Origin: Novacetimonas hansenii JCM 7643
GTDB taxonomy: Bacteria; Pseudomonadota; Alphaproteobacteria; Acetobacterales; Acetobacteraceae
Length of the DNA: 39,712 nucleotides
Assembly (NCBI RefSeq): GCF_000964405.1
Contig: NZ_BANE01000171.1
Location: 1 to 39,712, forward strand
Direction: 5' to 3'
The notes under the pieces were generated by a model. It made no database searches. It saw only the letters and a program-made list of their open reading frames with translations, and had not been told where the DNA came from. Shown here piece after piece: positions 16,755 to 25,116 of the stretch (position 1 is its first letter; the number at the start of each line of letters is the position of its first letter). The translations under genes and the position numbers were made by a program.

Positions 16755-18031
16755 GTTCAGAAATGTTAATGAAACTGGTCCAAGATCGGCGTGCAGGAAA
16801 GTGCTCCGGGATTGTGTCTGTATGTTCGGCACATCCTTTGGTGATCGAAGCGGCTTTCCGTCAAGGATTGATGGAAAACACGGCTGTGCTGATCGAGGCG
16901 ACCTGCAATCAGGTTAATCATCGTGGCGGTTATACCGGCATGACACCTGAAAAATTCCGTATTTTTGTAGAGAAAATCGCCCGGCAAGTCAGTTTTCCGG
17001 TGGAACGGATCATAATGGGGGGAGATCACCTGGGTCCTAATCCTTGGAAGAACTTGTCAGCAGATGCGGCAATGACCGAAGCACGGGCCATGGTTGAGGC
17101 GTATGCTAAAGCTGGATTTACCAAACTCCATCTCGATACAAGTATGGGGTGCAGCGGCGAACCGATTGCCCTTTCAGATTCATTGACAGCATCCCGAGCT
17201 GCAACGCTGGCAAAAGTTGCGGAAGATGCCGTTCGTGAAAGGGGTACGGAAGCACCAGTATATGTGATAGGGACCGAAGTACCGATTCCGGGTGGCGCTC
17301 TTGAAGCAATTGACAGTCTGGAAGTCACCAAGCCAAACGCGGCAATAGCAACGCTTGATATACATCGTAGGGCCTTTGAGGCGGCCGGTCTATCAGATGC
17401 CTTTATTCGTGTTATCGCTGCTGTTGTGCAGCCTGGCGTCGAATTCGGCAATGAGAACGTCATTGTATATGATCGTGAAAAAGCACAGGCACTGAGTGCA
17501 AGTCTTGATAGCATGCCGATCCCGATTCTATTTGAGGCACATTCAACCGACTATCAGCCGGAAAAAGCCTTGGCGGCATTGGTGCAGGATGGATTTGCCA
17601 TCCTGAAAGTCGGACCTGGTTTGACGTTTGCCCTGCGTGAAGCCCTGTATGGATTGGATCATATTGCCATAGAATTGCAGTTGGAGACTGATAGTACCGG
17701 TCTGCGCATGTGTATGGAAAAACTGATGCTGCGTGAGCCGGAATACTGGCAACGTTACTATCATGGATCGGATCAGGCACTTCGTATCCAAAGGCATTTC
17801 AGTTATAGTGACCGTATCCGTTATTATTGGACTCACCCTGACGCTATGGCTGCTGTTTCTCGGCTTTTCGCTGTGCTGGAAGATGTCGCGATCCCGGAGA
17901 CGTTGATCAGTCAATATCTCGCACGTGTATATCCCCAAGTTATGAGTGGTCAGTTGGTCCCTGCGCCCCGGGAACTTGTTATTGCGTCAGTCCAGCAGGT
18001 ATTGGCGGAATATGCAGTTGCGGTGGGATAG
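16751..18031 (+). CDS. GatZ/KbaZ-family protein, probable tagatose-6-phosphate 4-epimerase
   Basis: 426 residues from the ATG at 16751 inside the kinase stop (ATGA). Typical GatZ/KbaZ length and blocks: CSAHPLVIEAAFRQG, LIEATCNQVNHRGGYTGM, IIMGGDHLGPNPW, FTKLHLDTSMGCSGE, VIGTEVPIPGGA, FEAHSTDYQ and FAILKVGPGLTFALREALY. In enteric bacteria GatZ supports the GatY tagatose-bisphosphate aldolase. Here no GatY and no second kinase are present. Published Agrobacterium work assigned a PF08013 member as D-tagatose 6-phosphate 4-epimerase yielding fructose 6-phosphate, which fits this operon better. The family is certain; the epimerase role is inference from gene content. Confidence 0.85.
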   Translation: MSSEMLMKLVQDRRAGKCSGIVSVCSAHPLVIEAAFRQGLMENTAVLIEATCNQVNHRGGYTGMTPEKFRIFVEKIARQVSFPVERIIMGGDHLGPNPWKNLSADAAMTEARAMVEAYAKAGFTKLHLDTSMGCSGEPIALSDSLTASRAATLAKVAEDAVRERGTEAPVYVIGTEVPIPGGALEAIDSLEVTKPNAAIATLDIHRRAFEAAGLSDAFIRVIAAVVQPGVEFGNENVIVYDREKAQALSASLDSMPIPILFEAHSTDYQPEKALAALVQDGFAILKVGPGLTFALREALYGLDHIAIELQLETDSTGLRMCMEKLMLREPEYWQRYYHGSDQALRIQRHFSYSDRIRYYWTHPDAMAAVSRLFAVLEDVAIPETLISQYLARVYPQVMSGQLVPAPRELVIASVQQVLAEYAVAVG

Positions 18032-18078
18032 GCCAGATTACCATCGTAATTCATTGTCTGAGCAGATAATGGAAACTG

Positions 18079-18145
18079 CCTGAATGCATAGAATGCATGC
18101 ATGATTTCCTAGAGAGCTATGCTTTTGTATGGAAATGCATTCAGG
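18079..18145. repeat. 11-bp inverted repeat with 45-bp spacer
   Basis: CCTGAATGCAT (18079-18089) and ATGCATTCAGG (18135-18145) are perfect inverted copies in the gap between the GatZ and SDR genes. ATGCAT recurs within the spacer. There is no T run, so it may be an mRNA-processing or operator element, or a relic of an inserted sequence. Confidence 0.6.
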
Positions 18146-18216
18146 TTTCACTGAATTGGGATCAGGAAAAATAGATATCCAGTTCAGAATAATAAATATG
18201 CAACACGGATAAAAAA

Positions 18217-18987
18217 ATGAAACTAAAATCAAAAGTTGCGATTGTTACTGGTGGGGCACAAGGGATTGGTGCCGCTATGGTGCGTGCCCTTGCGAGTGAG
18301 GGCGCGCGGGTCATGATTGCGGATCTTGCGCTGGAAAAAGCCAATGCCCTCGCCAGTGAACTTGGCGATGCCGCGCACGCAGTGAAGGTCAATGTCAGCG
18401 ATAAAGCCTCTGTGGAGGCGATGGTGGCAGAGACCATCCGGGTTTTCGGCCGTGTGGATATCCTGATTAATAACGCCGCTGTCTTTGAACTTTTACCGAT
18501 CCTTGAGATTACGGAACAAAGTTTCGATAAGCAGTTCAACGTAAATGTCAAAGGTACGCTTTTCTCAATCCAGGCTGTTGCGGCACAGATGATTGTACAG
18601 GGCCAGGGAGGAAAAATCATCAATATGGCATCGCAGGCAGGGCGTCGGGGGGAACCGCTGGTTGGAACATATTGTGCCAGCAAAGCAGCCGTTATCAGCT
18701 TGACCCAGTCTGCCGGTCTGGCCCTGATCAGCCATGGCATCAACGTTAATGGTATTGCACCAGGGGTGGTCGATACGCCCATGTGGGACGAGGTCGATGC
18801 CGGATTTGCAAAATATGAAAACCTGCCATTGGGTGAAAAGAAGCGTCAGGTAGGTCTGGCCGTGCCGGCGGGACGAATGGGACGCCCAGATGATTTTCGC
18901 GGCGTTGCGGTTTTTCTTGCCTCATCAGATTCTGATTACATCGTTGCCCAAACATTTAACGTAGATGGTGGCAACTGGATGAGCTGA
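18217..18987 (+). CDS. short-chain polyol (sorbitol/galactitol) dehydrogenase
   Basis: 256 residues, the length of Rhodobacter sorbitol dehydrogenase SmoS. The Rossmann motif TGGAQGIG (11-18), NNAA (85-88) and the catalytic Ser139-Tyr152-Lys156 set (MASQ ... TYCASK) are intact. GIAPGVVDTPMWDEVD and the C-terminal VDGGNWMS fit the sorbitol/galactitol 2-dehydrogenase subgroup. Asp36 after the second beta strand (MIADLA) favours NAD over NADP. Expected chemistry is a hexitol to a 2-ketose in the cytoplasm, feeding the kinase. Whether the product is tagatose or fructose cannot be read from sequence. The start ATG at 18217 has only a weak upstream AT-rich ribosome site. Confidence 0.84.
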   Translation: MKLKSKVAIVTGGAQGIGAAMVRALASEGARVMIADLALEKANALASELGDAAHAVKVNVSDKASVEAMVAETIRVFGRVDILINNAAVFELLPILEITEQSFDKQFNVNVKGTLFSIQAVAAQMIVQGQGGKIINMASQAGRRGEPLVGTYCASKAAVISLTQSAGLALISHGINVNGIAPGVVDTPMWDEVDAGFAKYENLPLGEKKRQVGLAVPAGRMGRPDDFRGVAVFLASSDSDYIVAQTFNVDGGNWMS

Positions 18988-19049
18988 CTGACTGCATCGT
19001 AATCCGTCGCCGTGAAGATAACCAAGAAATAAAAATCACGGCACGATCT

Positions 19050-19064
19050 GGAGGTTTTAACGTG
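19050..19064 (+). promoter_or_regulatory. ribosome binding site fixing a GTG start
   Basis: GGAGG at 19050-19054 lies 7 nt before the GTG at 19062, the only strong Shine-Dalgarno in the polyol operon. It decides the sugar-porter start. Confidence 0.75.
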
Positions 19065-20510
19065 CAGGATACTTGTCCAAATGACCGTAATGCACGCATT
19101 GATCTGGCTGTAAAGGCAACACAACCAAGCCCGAATGCCGGTATCGTTCTGGCCGCTGCATCCATTGCAGCGGCCATCTGTGGTGGCCTTTATGGTTATG
19201 ATACTGGGATTATTTCCGGTGCGCTTTTATCGATGACATCGGAATTCCATCTTGATCATCAGATGCAGGAGATCGTGGCTGCCGCCATTTTGGCTGGTGC
19301 TGTCATCGGTGCCTTACTGTCAAGCTGGTCATCCGAACGGTTTGGCAGAAAACATACGATTCTTGCTGTCGCCGCCCTCTTTGCGGTGGGGGCTGTGGCT
19401 TGTGGTCTTGCCCCGACGGTTGATGTGCTGATTATCACACGGATCGTATTGGGCATGGCGGTCGGAGCATCGACGCAGGTCGTGCCTATGTATATTTCCG
19501 AGTTGGCCCCACATGACCGGCGGGGCACACTTGTTACCGTCTTCAATGTTGCGATTGGTGCCGGGATCGTTTTCGCGAATATTATCGGTTTTGGGCTGCA
19601 TGAAGTGTGGACATGGCGCAGCATGGTTATGGTTGCCGCCATTCCGGCCGGGATTGTTTTCACGGTTATGTTGTTCATGCCTTACAGTCCGCGCTGGATT
19701 GCCGAAAAACAAGGTTTATTCGAAGCGGCCCAGACATTGCAGAAAGTCCGGTCCAGTCATGGTGAGATTCGTCATGAACTGACCCAGATTGATGATATCG
19801 AACGCACGGTAAAATCTGACGCCATGGGGTGGCGTGGCATTACCCAGCCATGGGTACGGCCTGCTCTTGTTGCTGCATTGGGTGTGGCATTTTTTACCCA
19901 GTGTGGCGGCCTGGAAATGATGATCTACTACTCCCCGACGTTTCTGCTGAATGCGGGATTTGGCCGGAATGCCGCTCTTCTCTCCAGTGTGGGCGTGGCG
20001 CTTGTATATGCGCTGGTGACATTGGCGGGGTGTCTGCTGATTGACCGGATCGGGCGGCGACGACTGATGCTTGTCATGATTCCTGGCTCAGTCCTGAGTT
20101 TGATTGGGTTGGGTATCATGTTTGCGTTGGATACGCATGGGGGGCTGGGTGGGATTATGACAATCCTATGCCTGCTTCTTTTCATGATGTTTAATTCAGG
20201 GGGGATCCAGATTTGTGGCTGGCTTCTGGGGGCAGAGCTGTTTCCTCTTGAAATGCGAGGGCCAGCAACAGCACTTCATGCGGCGACATTGTGGGGCAGT
20301 AATCTGGTCGTAACTGGGACTGCTCTTTCCGTGGTAAATGCGGTTGGTCTCGGCGTAACGATGTGGATCTACGCCAGTATCAATTTGCTGTCTTTTATAT
20401 TCGTTTTCTTTTTTGTTCCTGAAACCGCCGGGGCATCACTTGAAGATATCGAAAATGCTCTCAGGAATAAAAAATTCTCAAAAGAATTCAATATAAAACA
20501 AATTACATAG
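19062..20510 (+). CDS. sugar-porter MFS transporter (polyol/hexose:H+ symporter)
   Basis: 482 residues starting at GTG, with 12 predicted helices and both termini inside. Sugar-porter landmarks: GGLYGYDTGIISGALL in helix 1, SERFGRKHTILAV after helix 2, RIVLGMAVGASTQVVPMYISELAPHDRRGTL around helices 4-5, SPRWIAEKQ after helix 6, LIDRIGRRRLML after helix 8, and the end motif VPETAGASLEDIE. It lies 74 nt after the SDR and just upstream of sldB. It is the likely importer of the polyol, or of the keto-sugar released by SldBA, for the cytoplasmic kinase route. Specificity within the family is not readable. Confidence 0.87.
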   Translation: MQDTCPNDRNARIDLAVKATQPSPNAGIVLAAASIAAAICGGLYGYDTGIISGALLSMTSEFHLDHQMQEIVAAAILAGAVIGALLSSWSSERFGRKHTILAVAALFAVGAVACGLAPTVDVLIITRIVLGMAVGASTQVVPMYISELAPHDRRGTLVTVFNVAIGAGIVFANIIGFGLHEVWTWRSMVMVAAIPAGIVFTVMLFMPYSPRWIAEKQGLFEAAQTLQKVRSSHGEIRHELTQIDDIERTVKSDAMGWRGITQPWVRPALVAALGVAFFTQCGGLEMMIYYSPTFLLNAGFGRNAALLSSVGVALVYALVTLAGCLLIDRIGRRRLMLVMIPGSVLSLIGLGIMFALDTHGGLGGIMTILCLLLFMMFNSGGIQICGWLLGAELFPLEMRGPATALHAATLWGSNLVVTGTALSVVNAVGLGVTMWIYASINLLSFIFVFFFVPETAGASLEDIENALRNKKFSKEFNIKQIT

Positions 20511-20566
20511 GAGTTCATATGTATAATTAATAATTAAATAAAATAATTATTGAAGAGGGGAGAGTC

Positions 20567-20947
20567 GTGAAAATAAATAAGCCAAAAACATATACGGATT
20601 GGGCAGTCTGTGCTTTAGCCATTTTATTGGTTTTGCTGGGGTTGCCTTTGTTTATCATGGGGGTTCAGCTTCTCGTATTGGGAGGGTCAGCTTACTATGC
20701 CCTTGCGGGGGCTGCCATTATCGTAAGTGGTGGGCTCATGCTGGCAGGATCTGTTAAGGGGGGCTGGCTATATCTGATGGCCGTAGCGTTGACGTGGCCT
20801 TGGGCATTCTGGGAAGTGGGTACTGATGTCTGGGCGTTATTGCCCCGTGTATTTGGTCCCTCACTGCTTGCAATTGCAGTCGCTTTGACCATCCCGGTTT
20901 TCCATCGACGTGATGGAGAAAAAACAGTCGTAACAAGGAAAGTCTGA
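20567..20947 (+). CDS. sldB: SldB, membrane subunit of PQQ polyol dehydrogenase
   Basis: 126 residues, GTG start with GAGGGGAGAG directly upstream. Four hydrophobic helices (about 10-32, 39-59, 63-82 and 93-110) with WPWAFWEVGTDVWAL between the third and fourth match the membrane anchor of glucose/polyol/quinate PQQ dehydrogenases. It is the same length as Gluconobacter SldB. In those enzymes the anchor is either fused to the catalytic domain (mGDH) or separate, as here. Its TGA overlaps the sldA ATG (TGATG), so translation is coupled. It would tie the periplasmic subunit to the membrane and to ubiquinone. Confidence 0.88.
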   Translation: MKINKPKTYTDWAVCALAILLVLLGLPLFIMGVQLLVLGGSAYYALAGAAIIVSGGLMLAGSVKGGWLYLMAVALTWPWAFWEVGTDVWALLPRVFGPSLLAIAVALTIPVFHRRDGEKTVVTRKV

Positions 20948-23148
20948 TGAAGGTGCATCCTTATTTTCTATCTGGTACGTTCCTTGTTGGATTTTGTACA
21001 ATTTATTCACTAGCTGGTGTAGGAGAAATACAGGCACAGGAAGCGACGAATGTTGTTCCGCCTGAACCGGGTAATGCGATTTCCAATTCCCCAGGCCAGA
21101 CATCCGATAGCCGTTTTCAGTCCCCGTCACCAGATACGCCGCAGCCTCCTGGCATTAATGCGGCCAATATTCCGGATGGCCCTCCTGCCGCACCGTCCGA
21201 ACCTACACCGGCAGTGTCACAGGCTGTCGATCATGTTGAACAGGGTGACTGGGTAGCATATGGTCATGACGCGACCGGACAGAAATACTCTCCACTAAAA
21301 CAGATCACGACTGAAAACGTCACCAGACTCCAGAAGGCATTTGTCTATCATACCGGCAGTCTTCCTCGTCCTGGACAGCAGAATAAATGGGCGGCGGAGA
21401 CAACGCCCATCAAGGTGGGGGATGGTTTGTACATGTGTTCGGCCATGAACGACATGATGAAACTGGACCCTGCGACGGGTAAGGAACTGTGGCGTTATCA
21501 GGCGGGTGTGAAATACGAGAGTATTCCTTATACTGCAGCATGCAAGGGGGTGGTGTACTATACATCATCCACAATCCCGCAGGGCCAACCGTGCCATAAC
21601 CGTATCCTTGAGGGTACGTTGGATATGAGGTTGATTGAAGTCGATGCGGATAGCGGCAAGCTGTGTGATGGATTTGGATATCACGGGCAGGTTAATCTGA
21701 TGAAGGGTATGGGGTATTCCGTGCCTGGATATGTGTCGGTCACATCTCCACCTCCCATTGTGAACGGAGCCATTATTGCCAATCACGAAGTTCTCGATGG
21801 TCAGCGTCGCTGGGCGCCGTCGGGTGTCATTAGGGGATATGATGCGGAAACAGGTCGGTTCCTATGGGCATGGGACGTCAAAAAACCAAATAATCATGGC
21901 GAACCTTTAGAAGGTCAGTATTATAGTCGTGGAACTCCGAATTCATGGTCTATCATGACGGGTGACAATGAACTGGGGCAGGTCTATATTCCGATGGGCA
22001 GTGCTGCTGCTGATTATTACAGTGCCATGCGTTCCCCTGAAGAAAATGCAGTTTCCACGTCGATTGTAGCTTTGGATGTGAAAACAGGCACGCCACGCTG
22101 GGTATTCCAGACAGTTCATAAGGATGTGTGGGATTATGATATTGGTTCCCAACCAATTATGATTGACCTGCCACAAGGTGATCATACGGTTCCTGCCATC
22201 TTTATTCCGGGCAAGCGTGGCCAGAATTTCATTGTTGACCGACGTACAGGTAAGCCTCTTTCACGAGTTGTGGAACGTCCTGTACCGACCGATACGGATG
22301 TACCGGGGGACGAGCGTTCCCCAACCCAACCTTATTCGCCCGATGTCCCTGCGTTTGAAGTAACACGTGATCTTAAAGAAACTGACATGTGGGGCATGTC
22401 ACCGATCGACCAGCTTTACTGTCGCCTTAAATTTCGGCAGGCGCATTATGAAGGTGAATTTACACCGCCACAAATTCATAAGCCGTATATAGAATATCCT
22501 GGTTATGATGGCGGCAGTGACTGGGGGAGTATCGCCTATGACTCGACAACAGGCATTCTGGTCGGGAATTGGAATAATACTCCCATGTATGATCAGGTTA
22601 TTACACGTAAGAAAGCCAATGAGCTGGGCTTGATGGCAGTTGATAATCCAAATTACCGACCTGATCCATCTGCGTCGGAAGGGAACGGACCACAGGCAGA
22701 TACACCCGTTGGCATCTCGGTTTCACCATTTTTGAATAAATATACCGGGATGATGTGCAATGCCCCACCGTATGGCATGTTGACTGCCGTGGATATGCAT
22801 AGCCGTAAGGTATTGTGGCAGGTACCTTTTGGTTCAGCCCGTGCAAATGGTCCATGGGGATTGGCAACGCATTTACCGCTTACGATTGGTGTCCCCCTAA
22901 ATGGTGGACCGATCATTACAGCGGGGGGGCTTATCTTTGTGGCTTCGACAACAGATAACCTGATCCATGCTTATAATCTGAAAACCGGGAAAGAGATATG
23001 GAATGATGTACTGCCTGGCGGTGGACAAGCAACGCCTATGACGTATGAATATAATGGCAATCAGTATGTCGCCATCATGGCGGGAGGACATCATTTCATG
23101 CAGACACCAGTAAGTGATGATCTGGTTGTTTATGCACTGCCTCACTGA
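20947..23148 (+). CDS. sldA: SldA, periplasmic PQQ-dependent polyol dehydrogenase
   Basis: 733 residues. A signal peptide (residues 1-31, ending EIQAQ) is followed by a proline-rich linker to about residue 95. Then comes the eight-bladed quinoprotein propeller: GDWVAYGHDATGQKYSPLKQ, TGKELWRYQAG, PPIVNGAIIANHEV, STSIVALDVKTGTPRWVFQT, HKDVWDYDIGSQP, and near the end AYNLKTGKEIWNDVLPGGGQ and MAGGHHFMQTPVSDDLVVYA. It pairs with SldB and would oxidise polyols (sorbitol, glycerol, arabitol, mannitol-like substrates with cis secondary hydroxyls) to ketoses, passing electrons to ubiquinone. The long proline-rich linker is unusual. Placement beside a tagatose pathway suggests a hexitol substrate. Confidence 0.9.
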   Translation: MKVHPYFLSGTFLVGFCTIYSLAGVGEIQAQEATNVVPPEPGNAISNSPGQTSDSRFQSPSPDTPQPPGINAANIPDGPPAAPSEPTPAVSQAVDHVEQGDWVAYGHDATGQKYSPLKQITTENVTRLQKAFVYHTGSLPRPGQQNKWAAETTPIKVGDGLYMCSAMNDMMKLDPATGKELWRYQAGVKYESIPYTAACKGVVYYTSSTIPQGQPCHNRILEGTLDMRLIEVDADSGKLCDGFGYHGQVNLMKGMGYSVPGYVSVTSPPPIVNGAIIANHEVLDGQRRWAPSGVIRGYDAETGRFLWAWDVKKPNNHGEPLEGQYYSRGTPNSWSIMTGDNELGQVYIPMGSAAADYYSAMRSPEENAVSTSIVALDVKTGTPRWVFQTVHKDVWDYDIGSQPIMIDLPQGDHTVPAIFIPGKRGQNFIVDRRTGKPLSRVVERPVPTDTDVPGDERSPTQPYSPDVPAFEVTRDLKETDMWGMSPIDQLYCRLKFRQAHYEGEFTPPQIHKPYIEYPGYDGGSDWGSIAYDSTTGILVGNWNNTPMYDQVITRKKANELGLMAVDNPNYRPDPSASEGNGPQADTPVGISVSPFLNKYTGMMCNAPPYGMLTAVDMHSRKVLWQVPFGSARANGPWGLATHLPLTIGVPLNGGPIITAGGLIFVASTTDNLIHAYNLKTGKEIWNDVLPGGGQATPMTYEYNGNQYVAIMAGGHHFMQTPVSDDLVVYALPH

Positions 23149-23160
23149 ATACTGTCGTCG

Positions 23161-23199
23161 TATATCTGATTGTGCAATAAATCAGATTTTTCAGATATA
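23161..23199 (+). terminator. terminator after sldA with two competing hairpins
   Basis: ATCTGATT (23164-23171) pairs with AATCAGAT (23180-23187) and is followed by TTTTT (23187-23191), an intrinsic-terminator layout just past the sldA stop. A second, mutually exclusive pairing, TATATCTGA (23161-23169) with TCAGATATA (23191-23199), encloses it. The stems are AT-rich, so strength is uncertain. Confidence 0.6.
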
Positions 23200-23230
23200 A
23201 GTATTGAAGAACCATCAGTTGATGTCTTTG

Positions 23231-23485
23231 TCATCGAATGTGCGGTGCAAGGAATAATGATTGATGGTTCTGTTCAATGCTATCTGTCAGAAGTGGCACC
23301 TGCTTTTTGTCGCCGGGGAACAGGCGCATTCGCGTGGGTTTGGCGAAGATGCCCATCAACATGCCGTCAAACCCCAGGAACTTTATATCGTTCCGTTTTT
23401 CGAAAGCGCCTTGGGTAGCATAGAGATTGCTTGTGATTGCAGATGTCGGGCGCGCGGCTTCACGTCGTGACCTGAGGAACGTCAT
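23231..23485 (-). pseudogene. unrecognised 84-codon ORF, possibly a gene fragment
   Basis: Between the sldA terminator and the efflux operon, the minus strand reads through MTFLRSRREAARPTSAITSN, then KFLGFDGMLMGIFAKPTRMR and LFPGDKKQVPLLTDS. Residue composition is protein-like, but I recognise no family. It lacks a clear ribosome site and promoter and stands alone. It could be the tail of a lost gene. The rest of the 23200-23640 gap holds nothing I can name. Confidence 0.25.
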
Positions 23486-23641
23486 GGACAGTGCGATATT
23501 GGTGCTGCGGTGCAGGTCGCGGCATCTGATCGTGACAATCAGGGCGGGCTATCCCCGAACCGGCTATCGGCTTCAATCATATATGTCCTGCATATAGCTG
23601 CGTGCCATAGTTCTGGGGGGGATGAGGGAGGAGGTACATAT

Positions 23642-25114
23642 TCAAAGGATATGCTCAGCAAGAGGAGCCTTGCGGGCCGCAATTTCCTTACCCCAGCCAC
23701 CGCCAAGCGCCTTGTAGAGGGTTACACTGTTCGATAGTGCCTGAAGCTGCGTTGTAATGGCTGCGAGTTCGGCAGTATACCACGCCCTTTGGGCGACAAG
23801 TGTCGCAAGATAGGGGTCATAGCCAGCCCGGAATCTCTGCAGGGCGAGGGTATATTGTCGTTGGGTGGCAGAAACTGACGCCTGTTGGGCCGTCATCTGT
23901 CCGACATAGGTTTCCCGCCCGACCAGTGCATCGGCGACTTCCCGGAATGCGGCCTGGATCGTCCGTTCATAGCGCGCCATCTCTTCTCGTTTACGCGCAT
24001 GCGCCTGCTTGAGCTGGGCTGTCAGCCGACCCGCGTCAAAGAGGGGCAGGGTGATCTGTGGGGCGACGTTCCAGGCTCCCATGCCGCTTTGAAAGAGGCG
24101 GGTAATATTGTTGCTTGCCGTTCCATTGGCGGCCGTGATCTGGATTTTTGGGAAAAATTCGGCCCGGGCTGCACCGATATCGTCATTGGCGGCCCGTAAC
24201 TCGCCTTCTGACGCCGCGATATCCGGGCGTCGGGCAATCATATCGGACGGCAGGCCAGCCGGGATATTTGGGAATGCCGTGACGCGATCAAGTGATGTTT
24301 TGGCGTTCATTGACTGGATGGTGGCGTCGGACAGGGGGGTACCCACCAGCAGCGTCAACTGATCGAGGGTTTCCGCACGTTGGCGTGTATAGATCTGTAG
24401 ATCTGTTTCAGCATCATGCAGGGCGGCTTCGGCTTCAGCTACGTCAAGTTGCGTGCCGGTGCCGACAGTGGCCGTCTGTTTGACAAGGTCATAGGTATGG
24501 CGCCTGTTTTCCAGCACATTCTGTGTGACCGTAACTGCCTGATTATTGGCAATCCAGTTCAGCATGGCCGTCGCCACACTGGAAATAATGCTCAGGCGCA
24601 TGGCCTGCTGAGTAAGTGCGCTGGCCATATAGCGGTCGAATGCTGCACGGGATGCGCTGCGGATACGTCCCCATAAATCGACCTCATAAGCGGAAACGCC
24701 AAAACCAACTGCATATTGCCGCATATAAATAGGTTCATTCGTGCGGGAAAGGCTCCAGATATGAGAATTCATTTTCTGGATATTGGCGCCTGCCGTGCCG
24801 TTCAGGGTCGGGAAGAGGGCGGCATTTTCGATGTCGAATTGTGAACTGGCGGCCCGTGTCTGCTGTTGGGCAATATGTAGGTCCCTGTTATTTTGCAGGG
24901 CCGTGGCGATCAGGTTCTGCATGACCGGGTCACGGTAAAACTCCCGCCAGTCCTGCATAAGCGCCGTATCATTCTTGAGTGGCGGAGTGCTTTTGCCGTC
25001 AGATGGCCAGGTTGTCGAAACCGGTGCGGCCGGTCTGTGATAATGTGGGATCATGGTGCAGCCGCCGAGCATAGCTGACAGCGCAATCCCGTGAAGAAAG
25101 AGCGAGGACCGCAC
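23642..25114 (-). CDS. outer-membrane efflux lipoprotein (NodT/OprM type)
   Basis: 490 residues, GTG start 2 nt after the adaptor stop. The lipobox is LGGC (about 16-19), so it should be a lipid-anchored outer-membrane channel. It has two repeated outer-membrane-factor units with long helices (NNRDLHIAQQQTRAASSQFD, GVSAYEVDLWGRIRSASRAA, TQLDVAEAEAALHDAETDLQ, AGLPSDMIARRPDIAASEGE, ITLPLFDAGRLTAQLKQAHA). The LPSDMIARRPDI block is diagnostic of the NodT family. It completes a tripartite RND pump with the two genes upstream. It is the last gene of the operon. Confidence 0.9.
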   Translation of the reverse strand: MRSSLFLHGIALSAMLGGCTMIPHYHRPAAPVSTTWPSDGKSTPPLKNDTALMQDWREFYRDPVMQNLIATALQNNRDLHIAQQQTRAASSQFDIENAALFPTLNGTAGANIQKMNSHIWSLSRTNEPIYMRQYAVGFGVSAYEVDLWGRIRSASRAAFDRYMASALTQQAMRLSIISSVATAMLNWIANNQAVTVTQNVLENRRHTYDLVKQTATVGTGTQLDVAEAEAALHDAETDLQIYTRQRAETLDQLTLLVGTPLSDATIQSMNAKTSLDRVTAFPNIPAGLPSDMIARRPDIAASEGELRAANDDIGAARAEFFPKIQITAANGTASNNITRLFQSGMGAWNVAPQITLPLFDAGRLTAQLKQAHARKREEMARYERTIQAAFREVADALVGRETYVGQMTAQQASVSATQRQYTLALQRFRAGYDPYLATLVAQRAWYTAELAAITTQLQALSNSVTLYKALGGGWGKEIAARKAPLAEHIL

Positions 25115-25116
25115 GA

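Noticed and set aside
18079-18145. Inverted repeat as intrinsic terminator
   Set aside because: Spacer of 45 bp and no T run after the second arm.
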